Positions 43,108-53,523 of a DNA stretch of 64,000 bases are shown piece after piece. Under the pieces are notes generated by a model. The model was not told where the DNA came from, searched no databases, and worked only from the letters and a program-made list of their open reading frames with translations. Made by a program: the position numbers and the translations under genes. Every line of letters starts with the position of its first letter. Positions within the stretch are counted from its first letter, which is position 1. This DNA is from Gari tellinella (Eukaryota > Mollusca > Bivalvia > Cardiida > Psammobiidae), in contig OV277868.1 of assembly GCA_922989275.2 (NCBI GenBank), forward strand, positions 54,372,216 through 54,436,215. The letters are read 5' to 3'.

Positions 43108-44340
43108 ATACAACAACAAAGGGAAATAACTCCAAAAATATGGATAACAGAGTAACGGTACTTATGCACTGTACTCCTGGTAAACGAGATCTATCTGTAT
43201 ATGAAGTTTGAAGTCAATAGCTCTTAAACTTTGGAATTATGCTCCGGACAAGCCTAAATTGGATAAAAATATAACAACAAAAAGCAATAACTCCAAAAAT
43301 ACTGATGACAGAGTAACGGTTCTTGTGCACTGCACTCCAAGTCAATGAGATCTGTCTATATATGAAGTTTGAAGTCAATAGCTCTTATATTTTAGAAGTT
43401 ATGCTCCGGACAAGCCTAAATTGGGTTAAAATATAACAACAAAGGGCAATAACTAAAAAAATACTGATGATAGAGTTTTGGTTCTCGTGTACTGCACTCC
43501 TAGTCAATGAGATCTATTTGTATATGAAGTTTGAAGTCAATAGCTCTTATTCTTTGAGAGTTATGCTCCGGACAAGATTAAATTGGGTAAAAAATTAACA
43601 ACAAAGGGCAATAACTCCAAAACTAATGATTATATAGTTATGGTGCTTGTGCACTGCACTCCTAGTCAATGAGATCTATCTGTAAATGAAGTTTGAAGTC
43701 AATGGCTCTTATACTTTTGAAGTTATGCTCTGGACAAGCCTAAATCCGATAAAAATACAACAACAAAGGGCAATAACTCCAAAAATACTGATACGAGAGT
43801 AATGGTTTTTGTGCATTGCACTCCTAGTCAATGAGATCTATCTGTATATGAAGTTTGAAGTCAATACCTGTTATACTTTGGAAGTTATGCTCCGGACAAG
43901 CCCAAAATGGGTTAAAAATTACAAAGGGCAATAACTCCAAAAATACTGATGACAGAGTAACGGTTCTTGCGCACTGCACTCCTGGTAAATGAGATCTATC
44001 TGTATATTAAGTTTGAAGTCAATAGCTCTTTTTAGAAGTTATGCTCCGGACAAGCCGGACGGACAGACGGACAACCGGACTGACATGGTGACTCCAGTAT
44101 ACCCCCCCCCCCAACTTCGTTTGAGGGTGTATAATAAAAGGCTTAAAAAGGTGTATTTATGGGGTAATGGGTTAAATGGTGACTGTGGCTTTTTGTTAAT
44201 TTACACAGTCTGTTGTTATCAAATGTTAAACTAAACAATTGTTAGAAAATGTTTCTGGCAAATGCAGACTGTAACAGATTGGTGACAGTACAACATCAGT
44301 GTTCATTTAGAAGCTTTCCACTTAGTAATTTCTTTGTGCT

Positions 44341-44580
44341 TTAACCTATTACCCCATAGCCTATTTCTAACTTTGAAAACAGGTAACCACTTAAAACAGG
44401 TTGAACGTAAAGCCTTAAGGTGCATTCTGTTTTACTTTCAGCCTGCTTTAAGCTACTATCCGATAGGATATAGAAAATATTTTGTACGGCAAATATTCAT
44501 AACTCTTTCAAATGGAACTGTTTTCTTCAGTGAAGAAATAAATTCAAAGCGTAAAAAGGCATATTTCAAGGTAATGGGGT
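44341..44580 (-). repeat. MITE family A copy, core partly deleted
   Basis: TTAACCTATTACCCCATAG start; the left core arm loses AGCAGAATG; the right end is decayed (AAGGTAATGGGG). Confidence 0.88.
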
Positions 44581-44597
44581 CAGCAGCCAATTCTGCC

Positions 44598-44847
44598 TTA
44601 ACTCTTTGAACCCTAGTCCCGCATATAGGCGTCATTTTCAAACAGTGGACATGTGAAAAGTAGACTTGTCCTGTGCAAACAGTAAAGACCCAGATCAGAG
44701 GGCTCCGAAAGGAGCCCTCTGTTCAGGGTCTTCACTGTTTGTCTCAATGCCAAACATTGACAAAAACAACCCTTAAAAGTCAGAAATGGACTAGACTAAA
44801 TTGGAAACTGGAACTGTCCATTAAAAGTTTCAGGGAGGAAAGAGTTA
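44598..44847 (+). repeat. MITE family D copy, 250 bp
   Basis: TTAACTCTTTGAACCCTAGT to GGAGGAAAGAGTTAA; core centre GGCTCCGAAAGGAGCC. Confidence 0.92.
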
Positions 44848-45111
44848 AGAGTCAAAACAAATCTGAAGCCTGTGACTTCTGAGCTGTTGTAATGGCAGGG
44901 TATAGCTGTATTTAAATTTAATTATTATCAGCAGCCAAAATGCACAAACACAGCAAAATGCAATATCAGGCAAGACAAACCAAGATCAGTGGCACCCCTG
45001 TGATTTTGGAAATCATTTATGCAGAAGGATCAAAATTGAGAAATATAATGATATCAATCCAGCAAGAGATGAAAATTGTTTTGACTGCTAGCATCAAACA
45101 AGACTACAATA

Positions 45112-45226
45112 ATTAAACCATTACCCAATAGCTTGTTTCTAATATTGAATATAGATGACCACTTAAAGCAGGTTGAAAGTATGTTATAAACTGGGATTAC
45201 TTTCTGCAGTGGAAGAATAAAGGCAT
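45112..45226 (-). repeat. MITE family A copy with core and flank deleted
   Basis: TTAAACCATTACCCAATAGC start, GCAGGTTGAAAGT, then a jump to TTATAAACTGGGATTAC. Confidence 0.75.
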
Positions 45227-45227
45227 A

Positions 45228-45728
45228 ACAAGAGCACCACATGACCAAAGTTGTACTGAGCTCAAAAGAGTCCCATGTTTTTGTTTTGAATTCATTCTGC
45301 TGATCATTAATCAATGATTTAAGACTTAAAAGACAAGTATTCATCATAAAATTCATGCAAGCAATAATGTGAAGTATTATTCTGTGTAACCAGGCTGTAA
45401 AGAAAAGTACAAACTACAATATTCTGACTGCAATGAAAACAAGAAGTCTTTCTGAAACACTTTGCCCCCTGATTTGGCCATGACCTCTAAATGACCTGAC
45501 CTTTGTCTGACATGACCGGACCGAGCACAAGAGTTTATTGAGTTGAGTACACATGCCAAATATGAAGTCTCTATCACATGTTGTTAATGTAAAATTAACC
45601 ATATTTGACCTCTAATTAAATGAACTTGACCTTTGTCAAACATGACCGAAGTTGTACTGCATGAGCTATACAGTTTCTTGTGCCAAGTACACCTGTCAAA
45701 TATAAAGTCTCTATCAGATGCATTAAGG
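45228..45728 (+). mobile_element. Helentron-like element (type T), decayed
   Basis: Starts AACAAGAGCACCACATGACC. Carries ATGACCTCTAAATGACCTGA and ACACATGCCAAATATGAAGT units; no clear 3' hairpin. Shares a non-repeat segment with 51548-51660. Confidence 0.65.
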
Positions 45729-45807
45729 AGCATTGTGCTTTACTGTCAACCAGCTTTTAAATGGTCACCTGTCTTCAAAACTAAAAACTGGCTATGGAGG
45801 TAATTTT
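45729..45807 (+). repeat. MITE family A right-half fragment
   Basis: GGAGCATTGTGCTTTACTGT to GGCTATGGAGGTAA. Confidence 0.7.
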
Positions 45808-45832
45808 TAAGGCTTGTATTTAAGAATTCATT

Positions 45833-45905
45833 CTTTAAACAAGATGAAAGTAAAGCAGAAAGATCTGCTATGAGATGTCTGCTTTACTTTAATCTTGCTT
45901 TATTT
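45833..45905 (+). repeat. Diverged core-alpha hairpin
   Basis: AAACAAGATGAAAGTAAAGC pairs with GCTTTACTTTAATCTTGCTT around AGATCTGCTATGAGATGTCT. Confidence 0.65.
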
Positions 45906-46002
45906 TTGCTGCCACCTGTATGCTGCAACATTTATGAATATTATAGTTTGAGATTTTAGAGTAGGTAGAAACAGCCTATGGCACTTTTATAGAAGAAAGG
46001 GT

Positions 46003-46223
46003 TGACCCATTTGCATTCAGTGGATTCTTCCATGTTAATATAATTATTGGACTAGTCAATTTTATGTAAGGGGTGCCTGGTCTAAATTTTCATTTTTGTC
46101 TTGTTTCATATTGAAATTCCTATCAACAAACAGTGTAGGCGCTCATTAGACGCCTCATTATGCAGCGTCTGATCAGAGTCTACACTGTTTGCCTATATTC
46201 TATTATATAGGACTGAAGGCACA
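46003..46223 (+). repeat. TTAA-type MITE family S with core beta
   Basis: Left TTGACCCATTTGCATTCAGT against right ACTGAAGGCACAAACGGGTA. Core beta 46125-46192 has arms AACAGTGTAGGCGCTCATTA and GATCAGAGTCTACACTGTTT with one arm diverged. Confidence 0.7.
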
Positions 46224-46379
46224 AACGGGTAAAGGAGCCAAAAGTCTTGGTCAACACCAACAAGTGTTTGCTTGAGTGTGCGCGATAAATGGTCTCCATT
46301 GCTTTAAGATTCATAGAAGTAGCGAGACTGACAAGCAGACACCACTTTGAGAGGAGACCTGAGAGCCATACAAATATGA

Positions 46380-46563
46380 CAGGGCTCCAGATAAGAGACA
46401 GTAAATTGAACAAATCCAACAATTGTTCACTCATTCCAGCACCAAATCCTATGGAGTGTCGACTTCTCATTCTTTGAGACAATTCTAATGACTAGTAACA
46501 CCATAGGATTTAATTCAGAAATTAAGATTTTAGTTTTTTAAATGCTCCCCTTATCTGGAGCCC
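46380..46563 (+). repeat. MITE family B copy, decayed core
   Basis: CAGGGCTCCAGATAAGAGA to CTTATCTGGAGCCCT; core gamma is partly deleted around TTCTTTGAGACAATTC. Confidence 0.85.
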
Positions 46564-46636
46564 TAAATACACAGCAAATATTTTGTCATACAGAGACTAT
46601 ACATGCTATAGTTTGTGCATTAGATACATCGATGAT

Positions 46637-46898
46637 TTAACCCTTTACCCCTACAGTCTGCTTCTAGTTTTGAAGACTTGTGACCACTTAAGCAGGTTGA
46701 AAGTAAAGCAGAATGCTCCTAAAAACATTCTAGAAAGCTGCTTTATTTCTAACCTGCTTTAATAAGCTACCCTTTGAAAAGATACTGGTAATGCCTTCTG
46801 TCTTTTATGGTCGGAATGTACTTGGAGGGGAATACTTTCCTTAGAGTAGAAATAAATAGTCAGGCATGAAAAGGCATATTTATGGAGTAATGGGTTAA
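46637..46898 (-). repeat. MITE family A copy, diverged
   Basis: TTAACCCTTTACCCCTACAG start; core centre disrupted (GCTCCTAAAAACATTC). Confidence 0.85.
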
Positions 46899-47114
46899 CC
46901 CTTTCCCCCATAAAAGCGCCTTTTAGCGCATTCAGTTTATACATTCATAAATATGTATAATACAAAATATTTTCTATATTCTAGCAGATGATAGCTTAAA
47001 GCAGGCTGAAAGTAAAGCAGAATGCGCTTAAAGCGCATTCTGCTTTACTTTCAACCTGTTTTAAGTGGACACCTACATTCAATACTAGAGATATGCTATG
47101 TGGGAAAGGGTTAA
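46895..47114 (+). repeat. MITE family A copy sharing TTAA with its neighbour
   Basis: TTAACCCTTTCCCCCATA start. Perfectly paired GCGCTTAAAGCGC centre, two bases shorter than usual, suggesting a symmetric loss. Confidence 0.92.
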
Positions 47115-47235
47115 AGAAAACTCTCAACAATCATAAATATTTCACTGCAAAGCAGAAAGATGCAGATATCCTAAATTCTACATTAAATTAATACAGAAAT
47201 CGAGAACTGCTTGCAAACTTGTAGTACAAAACATT

Positions 47236-47488
47236 ATTGAACCAACTATTCCATAGATATGCATTTTCACACCTTTAATTCATTCCTCCACTGAAGAAAA
47301 TAGATCCAATTTATACAGTCATGAATATGTATCATAAGAAATATTTTCTATATTCTACCAGATGGTAGCTTAAAGCTGGCTGAAAGTAAAGCAGAATGAA
47401 CCTTAAGGCTCATTCTGCTTTACTTTCAATCTGCTTTAAGTGCTTACCTATTTTCAAACTAGAATAAGGCTATGGAGTAATGGATTAA
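47236..47488 (+). repeat. MITE family A copy
   Basis: GAACCAACTATTCCATAG left; core centre GAACCTTAAGGCTC; TTAA at 47485. Confidence 0.88.
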
Positions 47489-47489
47489 A

Positions 47490-47625
47490 GTCTGAGTTCC
47501 AAATAGTTTGGAGCCTGATCAGATGCAGAGTTACACCGTATTTAATCTGGCTCCAAATTGTTAGTAATGGATGTAACTATTTTAGTGCATTATGTTTACT
47601 AAAACAGAATAATGCTTTTCCCAAT
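47490..47625 (+). repeat. MITE family M relic with core beta
   Basis: AATAGTTTGGAGCCTGATCA and ATCTGGCTCCAAATTGTTAG, then TTTAGTGCATTATG and CAGAATAATGC. Confidence 0.7.
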
Positions 47626-47647
47626 AAAACTTTATATTTATAAAAAA

Positions 47648-49386
47648 ACAAGGGCCACTATGGCCCTAAATCGCTCACCTGGTAACCATGTAACCATGTA
47701 CACCGTGTGACCTAGTTTTTGACCGGGCATGACCCTCATTCTAACTTGACCTCGATTTCAATGAGACAAACATTTTGTTCAAGTTTCATGAAGATTCAAT
47801 GAATTTTGTAGTCTCTAGAGTGTTAACGAGGTTTTTCGATGATTTGACCTAATGACCTAGTTTTTGACAAGACATAAGCCACATTTGAACTTGACCTATA
47901 TTTCATTGAGGCAAACCTTTTCATCAAGTTTTATGAAGATCAAATGAAATTTGTAGTCTCTAGAGTGTTAATAAGGTTTTTCGATGATTCAACCTAGTGA
48001 CCTAGTTTTTGACTAGACATGACCCACATGTTAACTTGACCTAGATTTCATTGAGGCAAACATTTTGATGAAGTTTCATGAAGATCCAATGAAATATGTA
48101 GTCTCTAGAGTGTTAACAAGGTTTTCCGAAGATTTGACCTAGTGACGTAGTTTTTGACCGGACATGACCCACATTCGAACTTGGCCTAGATTTCATTGAG
48201 GCAATCATATTGATGAAGTTTCATGAAGATCCAATAAAATTTGTAGCCTCTAGAGTGTTAACAAGGTTTTTCTATAATTTGACCTAGTGACCTAGTTTTT
48301 GACCGGACATGACCCACATTCGAACTTGACCTAGATTTTATTAAGGCAAGCATTTTGATGAAGTTTCATGAAGATCCAATGAAAGTTGTAGTCTCTAGAG
48401 TGTTAACAAGGTTTTTCGAAGATTTGACCTAGTGACCTAGTTTTTGACCGGACATGACCTACATTCGAACTTGGCCTAGATTTCATTGAAGCAATCATAT
48501 TGATGAAGTTTCATGAAGATCCAATAAAATTTGTAGCCTCTAGAGTGTTAACAAGGTTTTTCTATAATTTGACCTAGTGACCTAGTTTTTGACCGGACAT
48601 GACCCACATTCGAACTTGACCTAGATTTTATTAAGGCAAACATTTTGATGAAGTTTCATGAAGATCCAATGAAATTTGTAGTCTCTAGAGTGTTAACAAG
48701 GTTTTTCGAAGATTTGACCTAGTGACCTAGTTTTTGACCGGACATGACCCACATTCGAACTTGGCCTAGATTTCATTGAGGCAATCATATTGATGAAGTT
48801 TCATGAAGATCCAATGAAATTTGTAGCCTCTAGAGTGTTAACAAGGTTTTTCGATAATTTGACCTAGTGACCTAGTGTTTGACCGGACATGACCCACATT
48901 CGAACTTGACCTAGATTTTATTGAGGCAAACATTGTGACCAAGTTTCCTGAAGATCCAATGAGATTTGAACCTGCTAGAGTGTTAACGAACAATTGTGGA
49001 CGGACGGATTTGACCTAGTGACCTAGTTTTTGACCGGACATGACCTACATTCGAACTTGACCTAGATATAAATGGGACAAACATTCTGACCATTTTTCAT
49101 CAAAATCCAATGAGATTTGTAGCCTCTAGAGTGTTAACAAGGTTTTTCTATGATTTGACCTAGTGACCTAGTTTTTGACCCAACATGACCCACATTCGAA
49201 CTTGGCCTAGATTTCTACTAGAAAAACATTGTGATCAAGTTTCATGAAGATCCAATGAGATTTATAGCCGGTAGAGTGTTAACGAACAATTGTGAACAGA
49301 CGGACGGACAGACGACGGACGGACGGACGACGGACATCCAGCGATCCTAAAAGCTCACCTTGGCACTTCGTGCCAGGTGAGCTAAA
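47648..49386 (+). mobile_element. Helentron-like tandem-repeat element (type E), full length
   Basis: 5' end ACAAGGGCCACTATGGCCCT (hairpin) then GCTCACCTGG. About eleven units of roughly 143 bp follow; in the middle two subtypes alternate (CTTGACCTAGATTTTATT and CTTGGCCTAGATTTCATT). A (GGAC)n tract and GCTCACCTTGGCAC, TTC, GTGCCAGGTGAGCTAA close the 3' end. The inverted terminal match CTCACCTGG/CCAGGTGAG fits Helentron-type ends. Non-coding. Confidence 0.88.
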
Positions 49387-49585
49387 AAGAAGGCACACTT
49401 AGCAAAATGAAATGGCATTGAAAGAGCATTGAAATAGCAGTTTTACAAACCAATGAAGGAGCATTGAAACAATTTTGCAGACAACAATTTTGCAGGCAAC
49501 CCACTAAGTTAGAAATTAAGATAATTAGAGAAAGGAGATACGATTCAAAGAAAACAAATTAGAACAAAGTAAGTTTATACATGCA

Positions 49586-49829
49586 TACAGTGGAGAATGT
49601 GTTATTCTTTCCCAATAAACGCATTTACGCTAAAACTATTATTTCCAGTGCAAACAGTTTGGAGCCAGATCAGACGCCGGGTTACCCGGCGTCTGATCAG
49701 GCTCCAAACTGTTTGCCACCATGATAAGCATGAAATATAAGAATTATCCAAAAGTTGGACTTTTCTACGTTTTAGTGCTTTGCGTACGTTTGCGTTTAAA
49801 CGGCAAAGAATAACAGATTCTCAACTGTA
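49586..49829 (+). repeat. MITE family M reference copy with core beta
   Basis: TACAGTGGAGAATGTGTTAT left and AACAGATTCTCAACTGTA right, TA-bounded. Core 49651-49715 pairs throughout except one position, with a GCCGGGTTACCCGGC centre. Confidence 0.92.
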
Positions 49830-49884
49830 TAAGCGAAGAAAGTGAATTAGCCCAAAGCCACTGCAAAGATCGGGCTAGTGTATT

Positions 49885-50005
49885 TACAGTGGAGAAGACG
49901 GTATACATATACTTTCATAACTATTTCCATTGTAAAACAGTTTAGGGTCAGATCCAATGCCAAGCATTCGGGAAGCTGATCTGGTTCCAAACTGTTTGCC
50001 ACTTA
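49885..50005 (+). repeat. MITE family M left part with core beta
   Basis: TACAGTGGAGAAGACGGTAT start; core with AACAGTTTAGGGTCAGATCC and GATCTGGTTCCAAACTGTTT; right part missing. Confidence 0.8.
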
Positions 50006-50056
50006 GAGTAAATTGAAAATTAAACTTTTTTCAAGAATCTGCCATTTATGTAAGTT

Positions 50057-50244
50057 CAGAGCTGCCATTTCTCCTGATTTTTCCGAAATCTTTGTATTCT
50101 TATCCTAGCAGATAGTAGCTTGAAGCAGCTTAAAGTAAAGCAGAATGCATTCTGCTTTAATCTCAACCTGCTTTAAGTAATCAGGCTTGAAAAATAGAAA
50201 ATTGTCAATCTTCTGATTTTTCAAGATCAACTTATGGCAGCCCT
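50057..50244 (+). repeat. MITE family N copy with exact 6-bp target duplication
   Basis: TAAGTT at 50051-50056 and 50245-50250 flank CAGAGCTGCCATTTCTCC and ACTTATGGCAGCCCTG. The core-alpha centre is shortened to GCATTCTGC. Confidence 0.9.
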
Positions 50245-50400
50245 GTAAGTTTTATTGAACAGCTTTTGCATTTAAAAATTTTTTTCAATGGGGAAAAACC
50301 ATCATCTTTTCCAATGTACAAACACACAGCACCAATACTACACAGTACACTACCCTGAGTAACCTCCCTTGTATATGGTCAGTGCCACGAGAAAAACAGA

Positions 50401-50687
50401 AATAGTAAAACCTCTCTCTTACAGTCGCAACATTGTGATTGATTAGGTATTTATGACAGGTGACTGTTTAAAGCAAGATTTCAGTAAAACAGAAAGCTAC
50501 TGAAGGATCTTCCTGTTTTACTGTCACCTTGCTTTAAGCTGTCACCTGTCTTTTATACAATCAATTAGTCTTTGTTTTTGTGGTCGTAATAGACAATCAA
50601 TTAGCCATTGTTTTTATGCCATAATGGTCATAATAGACAATCAATTAGCCTTTCTTGTAGTGGTCATAATAGAGAGGTTTTACTGTA
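50401..50687 (+). repeat. MITE family L copy
   Basis: AATAGTAAAACCTCTCTCTT left, AGAGAGGTTTTACTGTA right. Core arms GACTGTTTAAAGCAAGATTT and CACCTTGCTTTAAGCTGTCA. The 3' flank carries a triplicated phrase CAATCAATTAG. Confidence 0.85.
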
Positions 50688-50744
50688 TTTTGGGCATTGC
50701 AAACTGAGTACACCCAAACCATGCCTGTTTGAAATTAAGCATGA

Positions 50745-50945
50745 TTACCAGGGTCTACACTGTTTGCAGACGGAGTGGTCAAAATACTTTTTTTTTACTT
50801 AGTAAAATTTTTATTTTCATGGCAAATACTTTACTTACCACTCTCCTAAACATTAGCCCAGCTCTGTAACTTTTGACAAACAGTATAGACCCTGATCAGC
50901 AGTCACGTTGCAAACAAGACTGCTAATCAGAGTCTTCACTTGTTG
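50745..50945 (+). repeat. Half core beta and a full decayed core beta
   Basis: CCAGGGTCTACACTGTTTGC at 50749; GACAAACAGTATAGACCCTG with AATCAGAGTCTTCACTTGTT at 50884-50945. Confidence 0.65.
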
Positions 50946-51021
50946 TGGACATTTGACAGCATATTTTCTCATGGCGCAGCTCATATGTGAGTTAACAAAA
51001 AAAAAAATACTCCAACTTTAC

Positions 51022-51108
51022 CTCGAATAATTTAGAACTTAACTTTTTCGTCCTCTGAGCAGTTGTGAGAGCATCTCGTACGTGCTCTAGAGCTGTCTTA
51101 GAATAGCT
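51022..51108 (-). CDS. GRK2: GRK2/3-type receptor kinase, alternative exon 5b
   Basis: An 87-bp, 29-codon exon of the RGS-homology domain, beginning SYSKTALEHVRDALTTAQRT and ending LFE. It is a second version of exon 5a, which lies 77 bp upstream in the transcript: 18 of 29 residues are the same, and length and phase (0 to 0) are equal. The acceptor is CGTTTCAG (AG at 51109-51110) and the donor GTAAAG at 51016-51021. Relative to human exon 5 as I recall it, both copies have the S/T-K-x-A-x-EHV pattern and end in F plus E/Q before PY. Compared with 5a it is more basic at the end (KKLSSKLFE against KALDKDIFE). No stop or frameshift, so it is probably used. Confidence 0.9.
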
Positions 51109-51185
51109 CTGAAACGACAATTACAATAAAAATAACATTCCAATGACAACAGTAACAGTGGAAGACACACAATAGCGACCGTTAC
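51109..51185 (-). other. 77-bp intron between duplicated exons 5a and 5b
   Basis: GTAACG donor and TCGTTTCAG acceptor. It contains TTATTTTTATTGTAATTGTC, a weak pyrimidine tract. Its small size contrasts with the neighbouring 15.9-kb and over-12.7-kb introns. Confidence 0.8.
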
Positions 51186-51272
51186 CTCAAAAATATCCTT
51201 ATCAAGAGCTTTAGTTCGCTGTGCCATAGTAAGGGCTTCTTGTACATGCTCCACCGCCTCTTTGGTATAAGA
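51186..51272 (-). CDS. GRK2: GRK2/3-type receptor kinase, alternative exon 5a
   Basis: An 87-bp exon beginning SYTKEAVEHVQEALTMAQRT and ending DIFE. AVEHVQ matches the ATEHVQ segment of vertebrate GRK2, so this copy looks closer to the ancestral form than 5b. The acceptor is TTGTTTCAG (AG at 51273-51274) and the donor GTAACG at 51180-51185. With phase 0 at both ends, either copy joins exon 6 (PYLEEI) in frame. The 77-bp intron to 5b (51109-51185) may be too short for efficient splicing of both, which would favour one or the other. Exon 4 was not found between here and 64000. Confidence 0.93.
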
Positions 51273-51307
51273 CTGAAACAAGGCAATGGCAGAACACTTT
51301 CAATAAT

Positions 51308-51500
51308 CAGGGCTCCAGATAAGAGGGAGTCAAACTGAACAAATACAACATTTTCTCTCTTATGTTAGGACCCAACCTATGGTGTCACTACTAGTTAGAA
51401 TTGTCTCTTCGAGACGATTCTAATGAGTAGTGACACCATAGGGTTTAATCCAGAAATAAAGATTTTAGTTTTTAAAATACTCCCCTTATCTGGAGCTCTG
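51308..51500 (+). repeat. MITE family B copy with exact 6-bp target duplication
   Basis: AATAAT at 51302-51307 and 51501-51506. Inserted only about 36 bp upstream of exon 5a in the transcript. Confidence 0.92.
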
Positions 51501-51547
51501 AATAATAACACTGAGCCAACATAAGCACCTGGTTGTAACACAGCAGG

Positions 51548-52225
51548 TTTTCAACATTTGTTTTTGTTTTGAATTCATTCTGCAGAGTGTTTATCAATGA
51601 TTTCAGACTAAAATCATAGTAATTCATGCAGGCAAAATCCATGTGACCAGGCTGTAAAGAAAAATCTTATTTTTCTGACTGCAATGAAAACAAAAAGTCT
51701 TTCTGCAACACTTTGCTCCCTGATTTGGCCATGACCTCTAAATAACCTGACCTTTGTCTGACATGACCCAACCGAGCACAAAGTTTTCTTGAGTTGAGTA
51801 CACAATCATGCAAAATATGAAGTCTCTATCACATGTAGTTCTAAAGTTGTGGCCATTGTTAAATTCAGCCTATTTGACCTCTGAAACCCCTTACCTTTGT
51901 CAAACATGACCAATTTTGTACTGAGATCAAGAGCTTCTTGAGTCAAGTACACATGCAAAATATGAAGTCTCTATCACATAATGTAGTTCCAAAGTGAAGG
52001 TCAATATAAAATTCAGTCTAGCTGACCTTTAAATGACCTTGACCTTTGTCTGACATGACCAAAATTGTACTAAGCTCAGGAGCTTCTTGAGTCGAGTACA
52101 TATGCCAAATATGAAGTCCCTATCAAATGTAGCTCCAAAAGTTATCGCCAAGGTTAAAGTTGTGTACAGACAGACAAATGAGATAACAGACCTACAGACC
52201 TACAGACCAAGGTGGCATAAAAAGT
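51548..52225 (+). mobile_element. Helentron-like element (type T)
   Basis: Units of about 140 bp with ATGACCTTGACCTTTGTCTG and AATATGAAGTCTCTATCACA, about four copies. Tail of ACAGACCTACAGACC then GGTGGCATAAAAAG. Its 5' segment (TGTTTTGAATTCATTCTGC) is also present at 45280. Confidence 0.72.
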
Positions 52226-52667
52226 GTTAATCACAGTCAATTCTGACTGCAATGGAAAGAATTCAGGCTGTAAAATTTAGAAAAGTATACATTAAATCAC
52301 AATATGTAGGCTGTAATGAAAAATATTAATTACAAAATTCAGACTGGAATGAAAGTTTAGTTATCATAGCCTCCATGAGGCTGTAAAGAAAGGTATCAAT
52401 CATCATAATCATGCAGGCTGATAAATCGGCAATTAGATCTTGCTAAATTCCAAACAATATCTAGTCTTTTGACTTGCATGATCTGATCTGAAAAAGACTA
52501 AGTTGCCATTAAAGAAAACACAAAGATGTTAGTGCCATACCTCTGAAATTAAATAATTAGACTGAAAGTTATCTCAGCTTTTGAGAGATACTTTCTTAAA
52601 TTAGCTTTAAAATATAGAAAGTCAATCTTGTTTGAAGGGACCAGTAAAAATGTTCAGTTTTTAAATT
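52226..52667. other. Intron stretch with a weak local repeat
   Basis: AGGCTGTAAAGAAA/AGGCTGTAATGAAA phrases recur at about 52265, 52308 and 52390; otherwise nothing recognised. Confidence 0.45.
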
Positions 52668-52757
52668 TTAACCCATTACCCCATAGCCTGTATATACTCT
52701 TGAAGACATGTGACCACTTAAAGCAGGCTGAAAGTAACGCAGAAAGAGCCTTAGCAT
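52668..52757 (-). repeat. MITE family A left-half fragment
   Basis: TTAACCCATTACCCCATAG through GCAGGCTGAAAGTAACGC, then lost. Confidence 0.8.
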
Positions 52758-52883
52758 GTGGGCTAAACTAACTAATAACAATGAGAGAAGAAGATTGTAG
52801 AAATTTAAATAACGGTTATGTGACAACTTAACCAATAAATGATAGTTGTAAATCACTTCACTGCAAAGTAATTAGTTTTGCTA

Positions 52884-53091
52884 TACAGTATAACCTCTCT
52901 AATACAACTAATAATGTATTATGTTTATTTTGTGTTTAATGCAGGTGGCTGCTTAAAGCAAAGGTGAAAGTAAAACAGAAAGCTCCTTCAGGAGCTTTCT
53001 GATTTACTATCACCTTGCTTTAAGCTGCCACCTGTTTTTATACAATAAATTAACCTTTTATCAGTGGTTTTAATAGAGAGGCTTTACTGTA
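52884..53091 (+). repeat. MITE family L copy
   Basis: TACAGTATAACCTCTCTAAT to AGAGAGGCTTTACTGTA; core centre AGCTCCTTCAGGAGCT is fully paired. Confidence 0.88.
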
Positions 53092-53319
53092 CATGTATAT
53101 CTATTATGCTAGAATTTCATTTACTCGTATGATCCACATTGTATGAACATTATGATTTATATCAATTTGGCTTTGGTTCATGGAAAAGAATATACTAGAG
53201 AACCTAGCTGTGGTGATAGCAGTTCTGAATCCTTATCTAAGTCAATACAGAATATAATTTATGCTGATTTGTGTTTAATTTTAAAACAACATACATAAAT
53301 TTTGTAAAACACTATTCCC

Positions 53320-53523
53320 CCTGAAATGGAAATGACCTCTAAATGACCTTGACCTTTGTCTGACATAACTTAATTAGCTTATCTTGAGCTCAAGAGCTTT
53401 TGAGTTGAGTACACATGCCAAATATGAATCACATGTTGTTCCAAAGTTATATAATGGCCAAGGTTAAATTTCAGCCTATTTGGCCTAAAATGAATGACCT
53501 CTAAATGACCTTGACCTTTGTCT
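53320..53523 (+). mobile_element. Helentron-like type T fragment
   Basis: TGACCTCTAAATGACCTTGA occurs twice with ACACATGCCAAATATGAATC between. Confidence 0.65.

Larger units (their letters stand above)
39650..44135 (+). mobile_element. Outer Helentron-like element, split
   Basis: Units of about 160 bp (ACAAAGGGCAATAACTCCAA, GAAGTTATGCTCCGGACAAG) occur once at 39655-39730 and about six times at 43105-44060. The 3' tail is CGGACGGACAGACGG, then a hairpin of C run, AACTTCGTT and GAGGGTGTATA. The middle is occupied by another element. Confidence 0.8.
39491..44175 (-). repeat. MITE family A copy interrupted by a 4.5-kb nest
   Basis: Left part 39491-39649 runs TTAACCCATTACCCCATAG to GACTGTATAAA. 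Right part about 44136-44175 runs GGCTTAAAAAGGTG to GGGGTAATGGGTTAA. Together they make one A copy lacking one core arm. Confidence 0.85.
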
